From positions 1,776,969-1,840,968 of the forward strand of contig NC_092525.1 of assembly GCF_037038585.1 (NCBI RefSeq): a stretch of 64,000 nucleotides of DNA, read 5' to 3'. This document shows positions 32,730 through 46,412 of this stretch, in pieces. The translations under genes and the position numbers were made by a program. Within the stretch, counting starts at the first letter, position 1. The number at the start of each line of letters is the position of its first letter. This stretch comes from Patagioenas fasciata (lineage: Eukaryota > Chordata > Aves > Columbiformes > Columbidae). The notes below the pieces were generated by a model. It saw only the letters and a list, made by a program, of their open reading frames with translations, made no database searches and was not told where the DNA came from.

Positions 32730-34802
32730 CTCTTCCTCATAGGTTCACCACCTTCCTCTCCTTCCTTGCTTTTCCTTTGCACGCTGCTCCACCTGAAGAG
32801 AAACACACAGAGGACTGAGCTACACCAGCCCAAGGGCACTACAATCAGACAGGGGCTGAGTCCGGGGGCTGACACCTCCCCACACCCCACAACGAGCCCA
32901 CCTTGCCTTGGCCCCGACCCCTCGCACATGCCTTAGAGATATCATAGCTCAGTACAAATCCCCACAGTCCTCACCTGCTGTTTGGTGCTTGCGGAGGGTC
33001 ACACTCCCTGTGCCCCAGGGCACTGGCCCTACACAGCCAAGCTCGGCAGCGGGACTGTCTGGAGCTGCCGCTGGCTGGTTCTCCAGCTTTAGGGTCACCC
33101 GCAGAAGCCCGCTCTCCTCAGCTCTGCACACCCATCCAGTTGCGCCGCCCAGGCAAAGTCAGCTTCACCCTCTGCTCTACACCTCACCTGCAAACAACCA
33201 ACTCTTCAACTGACAACTGTCCAAAACCCACCGACAAACTCTCCACACCTCAGCCTTTCGTTTGCAACTGCTGCCTCTAGTGCATCTCACAGACAAGCCT
33301 TCAAAATCCCCTCATCCTGCAATAACACTCCAGCACTGATCACCTGCGGGAACAACTACCACAATACCATGCAAACACCAACCAGTTCTGGCACGGAAAT
33401 ATCACTTTCTCCTCAAGATTCCACCCTACACCAACTGCTGACAAACACACGCTGTCCTCACCAAAGCCAAACGCTGCAACAACCAGCGACAACTCAAATT
33501 TGCGTGGGCGGTGCAAAATTGCAGGGGTGAGCTAACGCAGAGCTGGGCTTGAAAGCTGCAGAGTGTGCACCCTGTGGTATAACGTGGCGAGCTACTGCCA
33601 TTCTGCCTTCTCCCTGGGAGAAGCGCGTGAGCAGAGGCTGCTTCAAGGCACGATGGGAACGGTTTGGTTCTCCGGGTCTCTCAGGGCGAGAGCGATAAAT
33701 GTGATCTGTGTCGTGGCGCAGGAACTTCCCGTACACTTGCTCCTCCATTCGGTCTCGGGTGCTGCAAGAGAGGGAGCGAGAGATTCAGGGCAAGATTGAC
33801 AACCTCGGCGTCCCCGTCCCAGCCACGGGTCACCCAAACCTGCAGACATCCCGGGAGGCCCCCTAAGATTTACACTCCCCTATGCCCCACCCTTGAAGCC
33901 TGGACATCGCCAGAACCATAGAGCAAGTATTTCTTGAGGAGGCACCCAAAGGGTCCGTGTTCTCTTTCAGGCAGATGCTAGCGCAAGATTGCAAATCATC
34001 TCACAGCTACCAGGAAGGTAAAAAATAACGTCTTGAAATGGGAAAGGAACAGGTATTGTTTCTCTTCATCACCTCCCTCATTGCCACGTTATCAAGGTCT
34101 CCCGCAATGTTCCACAGGAAACTTGAAGCTTGGAATTCCTGGTATTCTGAACCTGGGCAAGAAAGGAAGAAAAGCATGAGACTGATCATAAAGAGGGTGG
34201 CTGCTCGTAACATGGAAAGAGCAGTAACAAGGTAAAAAGATATCACTTTTCCTTAGAGAGCTCTCAAAGCTGCCTGTTAAGGACAAGAAAAACAAACTTG
34301 TGACGGACCATTACTTAAAATCCAAGGCCCAGGAAGCGATCTAATGTACATTGAAACGCGGGCCACGAGACAGTGGAAGTGCCACGAGCTGAGACTGAAG
34401 GGACAGAGGATGAATTTCCAAAGAAGTTTAGGTTTCGATGTCAAAACGGAAAATTCTACGTCATTAAAATATAATGCAAAAGTCAGTGTAAAATCAAGTA
34501 AGGCAACGACTCCAAATGAACTCCCAGGCGCTTCAGTCACTCAGGAGATCAAAAATGCGGATCATTTCTCACCTGCCCACCTCCCAAACCCCAGCCTATG
34601 TCCCCTGCTTCCAGCTTACCTGAGCCCAGATTAAAGGAGGATTTCAGAGGCCATGCCAAGTTCTGCTGCTCCTCGTTCGGGTTGCCAGTCTTCCTCCTCG
34701 CTCTGGAATTGCAGGTCAACCGCCTTCCTGTTCTTCGATTGACGCTGAGCTGCCGCGTTACCCGCTGCCGTCTGAGCGGATCTCGGGGAGCCTCTGGAAC
34801 CG

Positions 34803-37800
34803 CCAGAGCGCTCCCCCCACCAACATTCTCTTGCCTTGTTTTCGGGGTTCCTCTTCACCAGCTGAGGCGCCCTCCCACCCCCCGCCGCCCTCTTACCTTT
34901 TTCTAGAGGTCTCTTGAGCCACCAGCAAGCTCCCCCGCACCTTCCCTCAGCGATCTTGGCCCGCCAGAGGCCTGCCCCTCGTCAGCCTCCTCCCCTTTTC
35001 CTGGGTGCTGCTTGAACCACTGGTGGGCTCCCCTCCACCATCCTCTCGTCCTTTGTAGGGGAGTCTCGTGACTCACCAGAGCGCTCTCCGCCGTTGCCTT
35101 GCTGGGGTTATTGACACCGCTTGACTTGCCAGAGCGCTCCCCCTCGCAGTTCTCTTGTTGGATTTCTTGGGACCTTTTGAACCATTGGAACAACGGGAAT
35201 GCTCCCCTCCACTGTGACCTTGCCTTTCTTCAGTGCGATCTTGACGTGCTGGAGCACTTCCCCGCGCCGTCCTCTTGCCTTTCACTGGGGAGTCTCTTGA
35301 ATATCCACAGCACTCCCCCCTGCCATCCTTTACCAGATTTTTTGACACTTCTTGACATCTCGGAGTGCTCTCACTCACCCTTGTCTTGCCTATTTTCAGG
35401 GTGCTCCTGTCCCGCTGGATGCTCCTCCCTGCTGTCTTATTGCCAGATTGAGAATTCTCGACCTGTCCCAGCGCTACCCCACCGTCCTTCTGCCTTCTAC
35501 CTGGGAAGTCACTTGAAGAACTGGAGCACTCCCCCCTGCTGTCCTCTTGCCTTTCTTCACTGAGATTTTGGCCTGCCAGAGCACTCCTCCCTGTTGTCCT
35601 CTTACTGGATTTCTTGGGACCTCTTGACCCACTGGGTTTCTCCTCCTGCTGTCCTTTTGCCTTTCTTTAGTACAATCTCAGCCTGCTGGAGCGCTCCCCC
35701 TCGCCGTCCTCCTGCTGGATTTCTTGGAACCTCTTGACCCCTTAGGGCGTTCCCCCTGCCACCCTCTTGTGGTTTTTGGGGGAGTCTTGTGATCAACCAG
35801 GCCGTTTCCCCCCACCATCCTCTTCCCCTTTTCCTGGGTGCTTCTTGATCCACCAGAGTGCTCTCAAAGCTGCCTGTTACCATCGCCTAACCATTCTCTT
35901 GCCTTTTTTGGTGGAGTCTTGTGACTCACCGGAGCGTTCTCCACCATTGTCTTGCTGGATTTGTTGACATCGCTTGACCTGCCGGAGCGCTCCCCCTCAC
36001 AGTTCTCTTCCTGGATATCTTGGGACATTTTGAACCACTGGGGGGCTCCCACCCGCCATCCTCTTACCGCATTTATTGAGACGTCCTGATCTGCCAGAGC
36101 GTTCCCCCTCGCCGTCCTCTTGCTGGATTTCTTGGGATGCCTTAAACAACTGTGGGGCTCCCACCCACCATCCTCTAACCGCATTTATCGAGATTTCCTG
36201 ATCTGCTGGAGCGCTCCCCCTTGCCGTCCTCTTGCTGGATTTCTTGGGATCTCTTGGACCACTGGGGGTGCTCGCACCCGCCATCCTCTTACCGCATTTA
36301 TTGAGACTTCCTGATCTGCTGGATTGCTCTGCCCCTGGCCTTCCTCTTGCACTTTTTTGGGGGAGTCTTCTTCACACATCCGAGCGCTCTCCCTCACCCT
36401 TGTCTTGCCTCTAGTCAGGGCGCTCTTCTCCCGCTGGAACGCTCCTCCCCGCCATCCTATTGCCAGACTGAGAATTCTTGACCTGCCGCAGTCCTGCCCC
36501 ACCATGCTCCTGCCTTCTGCCTGGGAAGTCACTTGAAGAACTGGAGCGCTCTCCCCCGCTGTCCTCTTGCCTTTCCTCAGTGGGATTTTGGCCTGCTAAA
36601 GAGCTCCTCCCTGTCGTCCTCTTGCTGGATTTCTTGGGACTTCTTGACCCATTAGGGCGTTCCCGCTGCCACCCTCTTGTGGTTTTTGGGGGAGTCTTGT
36701 GACCAACCAGGCCGTTTCCCCCCACCATCCTCTTCCCCTTTTCCTGGGTGCTTCTTGATCCACCAGAATGCTCCCCTGCACCATTCATTTGCCTTTTTTG
36801 GGAGAGTCTTGTGACCAACCAGGCCGTTTCCCCCCACCATCCTCTTCCCCTTTTCCTGGGTGCTTCTTGATCCACCAGAGTGCTCCCCTGCACCATTCTT
36901 TTGCCTTTTTTGGGAGAGTCTTGTGACTCGCCGGAGAGTTCTCCACCATTGTCTTGCTGGATTTCTTGACATCGCTTGACCTGCCGGAGCGCTCCCCCTC
37001 GCAGTTCTCTTGCTGGATTTCTTGGGACGTCTTAAACAACTGAGGGGCTCACACCCACCATCCTCTAACTGCATTTATCGAGATTTCCTGATCTGCCGGA
37101 GCGCTCGCCCCTGCTGTCCTCTTGCTGGGTTTCTTGGGACCTCTTGACCCACACGAGCTCTCCTCCCCACCGTCTTCTTGCCGGACTTACTGAGACTTCT
37201 TGACCCGCCAGAGTGTTCCCCCTCATCATCCTCCTGCCTTTTTCTGGGGATTCTCTTCAACAACTGAAGAGCTCCCCCGCACTGTCCTCTTCCCTTTTTT
37301 CTGGGTGATTCGTGAATCACCGGTGAGCTTCTCCTTACCACCCTCTTGGGCTTTTTTCACAGCAACCTTGACCCATCAGAGCACCCCCTCACCGTCCTCT
37401 TGCCAGATGTACTGAGGGTTCTTCATCTGCCACAGCGCTCCCCCACGCCGTCCTCTTGCTGGATTTCCTGGAACCTTGTGAACCACTGGGGGGCTCCCAC
37501 CCACCATCCTTTTACCGCATTTATTGAGACGTCCTGATCTGCCAGAGCGCTCCCCCTCGCCGCCCTCTTGCTGGATTTCTTGGGACCTCTTGAACCACTG
37601 GGGGCCTCCCACCCACCATGCTCTTACCGCATTTATCGAGACTTCCTGATCTGCCAGAGCGCTCCCCCTCGCCGTCCTCTTGCTGGATTTCTTGGGTCCT
37701 CTTGACCCATTAGGGCGTTCCCCCTGCCACCCTCTTGTGTTTTCTGGGGGAGTCTTGTGACCAACCAGAGTGCTCCCCCCCACCATCTTCTTCCCCTTTT

Positions 37801-38721
37801 CCTGGGTGCTTCTTGATCCACCAGAGTGCTCCCCTGCACCATTCTCTTGCCTTTTTTTGGGGGAATCTTGTGACTCACCGGAGCGTTTTCCACCATTGTC
37901 TTGCTGGATTTCTTGACACCGCTTGACCTGTTGGAGCGCTCTCCCTCACAGTTCTCTTGCTGGATATCTTGGGACCTCTTGAACCACTGGGGAGCTCCCA
38001 CCTGCCACCTTCTTACCGCATTTATTGAGACTTCCTGATCTGCTGGATTGCTCTCCCCACCGGCCTTCCTCTTGCACTTTTTGGGGGAGTCTTCTTGACA
38101 CGTCCGAGTGCTCTCCCTCACCCTCGTCTTGCCTCTAGTCAGGGCGCTCCTCCCCGCCATCCTATTGCCAGACTGAGAATTCTTGACCTGCCGCAGTCCT
38201 GCCCCGCCATGCTCCTGCCTTCTGCCTGGGAAGTCACTTGAAGAACTGGAGCGCTCTCCCCCGCTGTCCTCTTGCCTTTCCTCAGTTGGATTTTGGCCTG
38301 CTAAAGAGCTCCTCCCTGTCGTCCTCTTGCTGGATTTCTCGGTACCTCTTGACCCACTGGGTCTCTCCTCCTGCCGTCCTTTTGCCTTTCCTTAGTACAT
38401 TCTTGGTCTGCTGGAGTGCTCCCCCCCACCATCCTCTTGCTGGATTTCTCGGGACCCCTTGTCCCATATAGGACATTCCCCCCCACCACCATCCTGTTGT
38501 GTTTTTTAGGAGAGTCTTGTGATCGACCAGAGCGCTCCCCCCTTGACATCCTCTTCCCCTTTTTCTGGGTGACTTTTGAACCACTGGTGAACTCTCCCCC
38601 TTCATCCTCTTGCCACATATATTGAGACTTGTTGATCCGCCAGAGCGCTTCCCCCACTGTCCTCTTGCCAGATTTACTGATACCTCTTGTCCTGTCAGAG
38701 CGCTCCCTCTCGCAGTCCTCT
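34803..38721. repeat. ~56-bp minisatellite block, unit U2
   Basis: As in U1 but with a two-monomer (~111 bp) tandem duplication at about 36,785-36,896, visible as two successive copies of the TTTTTTGGGAGAGTCTTGTGA phrase. Confidence 0.9.
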
Positions 38722-38735
38722 TTGTTCAGTTTGTA

Positions 38736-40256
38736 GGGTAGGAGGGGGGATCTCTGATTACAGAAAGGTCCCTTTGTTCTAGGAGACATTCCCTTGCTCC
38801 ATGCTTCAGGTTGCCCATCTTCCCTCTCATTTTCAATATGCACGTCCATCACCTTCCTCCTCTTCTTTCTTGATCCCTCGACTCCCGGATGAACTCAAAT
38901 CCTCTTTCTTGATCACTCTTTCTCGTAAGTTCACAACCTTACTTTCCTTTCTTGCTTTCGCCTTTGTGAGCTGCTCCACCCAAACCGAAATGCCCTGAAG
39001 ACAGAAATACACCCACCCCAAGCCCGTACAGTCACATAGGGGGTGAGTCCGCTCGCTGACGCATCCCCACATCCCACAGCAAGCCCACCTTGCCTTGGCC
39101 CCGGCCCCCCGCACAGGCCTTCCCACCAACCCAGCCCCTCCGTAGCAGCACAGTTTCCCAGCATGCACCCCACAAAGACTTTCTTTGCCAGTCACCCCTG
39201 GCACTTACAGCAACACACCACATCAGCATCAAGAGCCCTGGGAGTGGAGAGCTGGCCAGGCCCTCACCCCGGCAGGATCCTCTTCCCCCTCCTTTAGCTG
39301 ATGGCAGACAGACAAGACACCTCCCAAGAGGTGTCCAGCCCTCTCTCTCAACCACTCATGAGTACAAAAGCCCAGCCTCTACTCACCCACCCCGCCTCCC
39401 AAAACCCCACCAGCAGCCCCTGGTCCCAGCTGAACAGCAGCCAGTGCTGAAGATCTGGCTCGTGTTGTCGGACACAACCTTCCCATGGATGTCTGGGCCC
39501 CTGAGCAGTTTCCAGGGGTGGGAGGGCGCAGTCCTGATTACAGGGAGGTCCCTGTCCCAAGGGGGACATTTTCTTCCTCCTCACTCCTGACTCGCAGCTC
39601 CATCACCTTCCTCCTCTTCTTTCTTGATCCCTCCTGACTCGCAGCTCTACCACCGTCATCTTCTTTCTTGATCCCTGTTGACTTGCAGATGCACTCCAAT
39701 CCTCTTTCTTGATCGCTCTTCCTCGTAGGTTCACCACCTTCCTCTTCTTTCTTGCTTTCGCCTTTGCGAGCTGCTCCACCCGAACAGAGATGCACAGAAA
39801 ACAAAAATATACCCACCCCAGGCCCGTACAGTCACACGAGGGGGCGAGTCCGGTCGCTGACGCATCCCCACACCCCACCACAAGGCCACCTTGCCTTGGC
39901 CCCGGCCCCCCGCACAGGCCTTCCCACCAACCCAGCCCCTCCGTAGCAGCACAGTTTCCCAGCATGCACCCCACAAAGACTTTCTTTGCCAGTCACCCCT
40001 GGCACTTACAGCAACACACCACACCAGCATCAAGAGCCCTGGGAGTGGAGAGCTGGCCAGGCCCTCACCCCGGCAGGATCCTCTTCCCCCTCCTTTACCT
40101 GCTGGCAGACAGACACCTCCCAAGGGATGACCACCCTGCTCCCTTAACTGCTCCCAAGTCCAAGAGCCCAGCCCCTGCTCACCACCCCCACCTCCCAAAA
40201 CACAGCCAACAGCCCCTGCTCCCATTTTACCACTTTACCCCCGAGCACGGTTTCTA
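38736..40256. repeat. Two ~0.75-kb tandem modules, unit U2
   Basis: Same M1-M2 arrangement as U1, with module borders at about 39,515/39,516. Confidence 0.88.
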
Positions 40257-40484
40257 GGGGTGGGAGGGGGACGCACTAATCACAGATCGTTCCCTGTGCT
40301 TAAGGATACATTCTCCTTCTCGCTGGCTCAGGCTGCCCATCTTCCTCCTCACTCTTGACTCGTAGCTCCATCACCTTTCTCCTCTTTTGTCCCCTCCTGA
40401 CTCACAGGTCCACCACTGTCATCTTCTTTCTTGACTCTGCTTGACTCACAGGTGCGCTCCAATCCTCTTTCGTGATCGCTCTTC

Positions 40485-41464
40485 TGTGTCAGTACACGGA
40501 AGACCGGGCACGTGAGAAACTGCAAGAGTCAACAGCATGAGAACAAGCATTAGTGGAAAAATACAAGAACAAAGGACTGTATGCTATGTGATACATCAAG
40601 GACAGAGGAGTTGATACAGGATTGATGCATCAAGGACAGAGGGACAGCTTGTGATAGACAAAAAAGGTGTTTATGGCAGTGACTTTGGTGGGAACACAAA
40701 ACACATCACTTATGTAATGACTAACTTAGCTAATCAACAAATGCTTGAGCAAGCATCATAGCGAGTATAAACGCAAGCCTGAATTTGTAATAAACATCTC
40801 TCATTGCACCTTAAAAGAGAGTCCGTACCGCATTCGCTACAAATGGCGCCCTGGAACAGGGACTTTCAGCGTGCCTATAAAGGCAGTAGCCGCTCTGGTA
40901 GCGAAGCCCAATCGAACCAGGAAACAGGACCGGGAACCAGGACAGTGCGCGCCCACCACCAACGAAAGGTGAGCGATTGGGAACCATGGGAGGGAAGTTA
41001 TCCCTTAAGCAAAGACAAACCCTGGATGTCCTTCAACATGCGCTACAAACGCAAAATCAGGATGTATCAGGGGTCTGATTGGTGAGTTTATTACAATGGA
41101 TTGCTAATCATGTGCTAGACTTTCCTACAACTGGTACATTTCAGTTGGAGACATGGCACAAAGATGAATGAGAATTATATGAACAGGTAACGACTGGAGA
41201 TAAAGCTGCTTGCAAATATTCATCTACTTGGGGAAAAATTATGACTACTAAGATACAGGATACAGGACTGATACATCAGGGACAGAGGGACAGCTTACTA
41301 TAGAAAAAAATGCGTATATGGCAGTTACATCGCTCATGTAATGTCTAACTTAGCTAAAGAGCAAATGCTTGAGCAAGCATCATAGCGAGTATAAATGCAA
41401 ACCTGAGTTTGTAATAAATGTCTCTCATGGCACCTTACCGTGAGTCCACGCCAGATTCGCTACA
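40485..41464 (+). mobile_element. Internally deleted small provirus, copy 2
   Basis: 980 bp, 5' LTR 40,485-40,841, same structure and same CTCTTC flanks (40,479-40,484 and 41,465-41,470). Type B: one A fewer in the matrix fragment (GCAAATATT) and an intact TGCTTGAGCAAGCA hairpin in the 5' LTR. Confidence 0.9.
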
Positions 41465-43535
41465 CTCTTCCTCATAGGTTCACCACCTTCCTCTCCTTCC
41501 TTGCTTTTCCTTTGCACGCTGCTCCACCTGAAGAGAAACACACAGAGGACTGAGCTACACCAGCCCAAGGGCACTACAATCAGACAGGGGCTGAGTCCGG
41601 GGGCTGACACCTCCCCACACCCCACAACGAGCCCACCTTGCCTTGGCCCCGGCCCCTCGCACATGCCTTAGAGATATCATAGCTCAGTACAAATCCCCAC
41701 AGTCCTCACCTGCTGTTTGGTGCTTGCGGAGGGTCACACTCCCTGTGCCCCAGGGCACTGGCCCTACACGGCCAAGCTCGGCAGCGGGACTGTCTGGAGC
41801 TGCCGCTGGCTGGTTCTCCAGCTTTAGGGTCACCCGCAGAAGCCCGCTCTCCTCAGCTCTGCACACCCATCCAGTTGCGCCGCCCAGGCAAAGTCAGCTT
41901 CACCCTCTGCTCTACACCTCACCTGCAAACAACCAACTCTTCAACTGACAACTGTCCAAAACCCACCGACAAACTCTCCACACCTCAGCCTTTCGTTTGC
42001 AACTGCTGCCTCTAGTGCATCTCACAGACAAGCCTTCAAAATCCCCTCATCCTGCAATAACACTCCAGCACTGATCACCTGTGGGAACAACTACCACAAT
42101 ACCATGCAAACACCAACCAGTTCTGGCACGGAAATATCACTTTCTCCTCAAGATTCCACCCTACACCAACTGCTGACAAACACACGCTGTCCTCACCAAA
42201 GCCAAACGCTGCAACAACCAGCGACAACTCAAATTTGCGTGGGCGGTGCAAAATTGCAGGGGTGAGCTAACGCAGAGCTGGGCTTGAAAGCTGCAGAGTG
42301 TGCACCCTGTGGTATAACGTGGCGAGCTACTGCCATTCTGCCTTCTCCCTGGGAGAAGCGCGTGAGCAGAGGCTGCTTCAAGGCACGATGGGAACGGTTT
42401 GGTTCTCCGGGTCTCTCAGGGCGAGAGCGATAAATGTGATCTGTGGCGTGGCGCAGGAACTTCCCGTACACTTGCTCCTCCATTCGGTCTCGGGTGCTGC
42501 AAGAGAGGGAGCGAGAGATTCAGGGCAAGATTGACAACCTCGGCGTCCCCGTCCCAGCCACGGGTCACCCAAACCTGCAGACATCCCGGGAGGCCCCCTA
42601 AGATTTACACTCCCCTATGCCCCACCCTTGAAGCCTGGACATCGCCGGAACCATAGAGCAAGTATTTCTTGAGGAGGCACCCAAAGGGTCCGTGTTCTCT
42701 TTCAGGCAGATGCTAGCGCAAGATTGCAAATCATCTCACAGCTACCAGGAAGGTAAAAAATAACGTCTTGAAATGGGAAAGGAACAGGTATTGTTTCTCT
42801 TCATCACCTCCCTCATTGCCACGTTATCAAGGTCTCCCGCAATGTTCCACAGGAAACTTGAAGCTTGGAATTCCTGGTATTCTGAACCTGGGCAAGAAAG
42901 GAAGAAAAGCATGAGACTGATCATAAAGAGGGTGGCTGCTCGTAACATGGAAAGAGCAGTAACAAGGTAAAAAGATATCACTTTTCCTTAGAGAGCTCTC
43001 AAAGCTGCCTGTTAAGGACAAGAAAAACAAACTTGTGACGGACCATTACTTAAAATCCAAGGCCCAGGAAGCGATCTAATGTACATTGAAACGCGGGCCA
43101 CGAGACAGTGGAAGTGCCACGAGCTGAGACTGAAGGGACAGAGGATGAATTTCCAAAGAAGTTTAGGTTTCGATGTCAAAACGGAAAATTCTACGTCATT
43201 AAAATATAATGCAAAAGTCAGTGTAAAATCAAGTAAGGCAACGACTCCAAATGAACTCCCAGGCGCTTCAGTCACTCAGGAGATCAAAAATGCGGATCAT
43301 TTCTCACCTGCCCACCTCCCAAACCCCAGCCTATGTCCCCTGCTTCCAGCTTACCTGAGCCCAGATTAAAGGAGGATTTCAGAGGCCATGCCAAGTTCTG
43401 CTGCTCCTCGTTCGGGTTGCCAGTCTTCCTCCTCGCTCTGGAATTGCAGGTCAACCGCCTTCCTGTTCTTCGATTGACGCTGAGCTGCCGCGTTACCCGC
43501 TGCCGTCTGAGCGGATCTCGGGGAGCCTCTGGAAC

Positions 43536-46399
43536 CGCCAGAGCGCTCCCCCCACCAACATTCTCTTGCCTTGTTTTCGGGGTTCCTCTTCACCAGCTGA
43601 GGCGCCCTCCCACCCCCCGCCGCCCTCTTACCTTTTTCTAGAGGTCTCTTGAGCCACCAGCAAGCTCCCCCGCACCTTCCCTCAGCGATCTTGGCCCGCC
43701 AGAGGCCTGCCCCTCGTCAGCCTCCTCCCCTTTTCCTGGGTGCTGCTTGAACCACTGGTGGGCTCCCCTCCACCATCCTCTCGTCCTTTGTAGGGGAGTC
43801 TTGTGACTCACCAGAGCGCTCTCCGCCGTTGCCTTGCTGGGGTTATTGACACCGCTTGACTTGCCAGAGCGCTCCCCCTCGCAGTTCTCTTGTTGGATTT
43901 CTTGGGACCTTTTGAACCATTGGAACAACGGGAATGCTCCCCTCCACTGTGACCTTGCCTTTCTTCAGTGCGATCTTGACGTGCTGGAGCACTTCCCCGC
44001 GCCGTCCTCTTGCCTTTTACTGGGGAGTCTCTTGAATATCCACAGCACTCCCCCCTGCCATCCTTTACCAGATTTTTTGACACTTCTTGACATCTCGGAG
44101 TGCTCTCACTCACCCTTGTCTTGCCTATTTTCAGGGCGCTCCTGTCCCGCTGGATGCTCCTCCCTGCTGTCCTATTGCCAGATTGAGAATTCTCGACCGG
44201 TCCCAGCGCTACCCCACCGTCCTTCTGCCTTCTACGTGGGAAGTCACTTGAAGAACTGGAGCACTCCCCCCTGCTGTCCTCTTGCCTTTCTTCACTGAGA
44301 TTTTGGCCTGCCAGAGCACTCCTCCCTGTTGTCCTCTTACTGGATTTCTTGGGACCTCTTGACCCACTGGGTTTCTCCTCCTGCTGTCCTTTTGCCTTTC
44401 TTTAGTACAATCTCAGCCTGCTGGAGCGCTCCCCCTCGCCGTCCTCCTGCTGGATTTCTTGGAACCTCTTGACCCCTTAGGGCGTTCCCCCTGCCACCCT
44501 CTTGTGGTTTTTGGGGGAGTCTTGTGATCAACCAGGCCGTTTCCCCCCACCATCCTCTTCCCCTTTTCCTGGGTGCTTCTTGATCCACCAGAGTGCTCTC
44601 AAAGCTGCCTGTTACCATCCTCTAACCATTCTCTTGCCTTTTTTGGTGGAGTCTTGTGACTCACCGGAGCGTTCTCCACCATTGTCTTGCTGGATTTGTT
44701 GACATCGCTTGACCTGCCGGAGCGCTCCCCCTCACAGTTCTCTTCCTGGATATCTTGGGACATTTTGAACCACTGGGGGGCTCCCACCCGCCATCCTCTT
44801 ACCGCATTTATTGAGACGTCCTGATCTGCCAGAGCGTTCCCCCTCGCCGTCCTTTTGCTGGATTTCTTGGGATGCCTTAAACAACTGTGGGGCTCCCACC
44901 CACCATCCTCTAACCGCATTTATCGAGATTTCCTGATCTGCTGGAGCGCTCCCCCTTGCCGTCCTCTTGCTGGATTTCTTGGGATCTCTTGGACCACTGG
45001 GGGGGCTCGCACCCGCCATCCTCTTACCGCATTTATTGAGACTTCCTGATCTGCTGGATTGCTCTGCCCCTGGCCTTCCTCTTGCACTTTTTTGGGGGAG
45101 TCTTCTTCACACATCCGAGCGCTCTCCCTCACCCTTGTCTTGCCTCTAGTCAGGGCGCTCTTCTCCCGCTGGAACGCTCCTCCCCGCCATCCTATTGCCA
45201 GACTGAGAATTCTTGACCTGCCGCAGTCCTGCCCCACCATGCTCCTGCCTTCTGCCTGGGAAGTCACTTGAAGAACTGGAGCGCTCTCCCCCGCTGTCCT
45301 CTTGCCTTTCCTCAGTGGGATTTTGGCCTGCTAAAGAGCTCCTCCCTGTCGTCCTCTTGCTGGATTTCTTGGATCCTCTTGACCCATTAGGGCGTTCCCC
45401 CTGCCACCCTCTTGTGTTTTCTGGGGGAGTCTTGTGACCAACCAGAGTGCTCCCCCCCACCATCTTCTTCCCCTTTTCCTGGGTGCTTCTTGATCCACCA
45501 GAGTGCTCCCCTGCACCATTCTCTTGCCTTTTTTTGGGGGAATCTTGTGACTCACCGGAGCGTTTTCCACCATTGTCTTGCTGGATTTCTTGACACCGCT
45601 TGACCTGTTGGAGCGCTCTCCCTCACAGTTCTCTTGCTGGATATCTTGGGACCTCTTGAACCACTGGGGAGCTCCCACCTGCCACCTTCTTACCGCATTT
45701 ATTGAGACTTCCTGATCTGCTGGATTGCTCTCCCCACCGGCCTTCCTCTTGCACTTTTTGGGGGAGTCTTCTTGACACGTCCGAGTGCTCTCCCTCACCC
45801 TCGTCTTGCCTCTAGTCAGGGCGCTCCTCCCCGCCATCCTATTGCCAGACTGAGAATTCTTGACCTGCCGCAGTCCTGCCCCGCCATGCTCCTGCCTTCT
45901 GCCTGGGAAGTCACTTGAAGAACTGGAGCGCTCTCCCCCGCTGTCCTCTTGCCTTTCCTCAGTTGGATTTTGGCCTGCTAAAGAGCTCCTCCCTGTCGTC
46001 CTCTTGCTGGATTTCTCGGTACCTCTTGACCCACTGGGTCTCTCCTCCTGCCGTCCTTTTGCCTTTCCTTAGTACATTCTTGGTCTGCTGGAGTGCTCCC
46101 CCCCACCATCCTCTTGCTGGATTTCTCGGGACCCCTTGTCCCATATAGGACATTCCCCCCCACCACCATCCTGGTGTGTTTTTTAGGAGAGTCTTGTGAT
46201 CGACCAGAGCGCTCCCCCCTTGACATCCTCTTCCCCTTTTTCTGGGTGACTTTTGAACCACTGGTGAACTCTCCCCCATCATCCTCTTGCCACATATATT
46301 GAGACTTGTTGATCCGCCAGAGCGCTTCCCCCACTGTCCTCTTGCCAGATTTACTGATACCTCTTGTCCTGTCAGAGCGCTCCCTCTCGCAGTCCTCTT
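43536..46399. repeat. ~56-bp minisatellite block, unit U3
   Basis: Shortened by about 1.06 kb relative to U2 through a deletion between similar monomers near 45,371. Confidence 0.9.
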
Positions 46400-46412
46400 T
46401 GTTCAGTTTGTA

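Larger units (their letters stand above)
32730..41464. repeat. Macrosatellite unit U2 (8,735 bp)
   Basis: Longest unit. It has an extra ~111 bp (two minisatellite monomers) duplicated at about 36,785-36,896, and shares with U3 a 3-bp deletion near 34,735. Ends with provirus copy 2. Confidence 0.95.
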
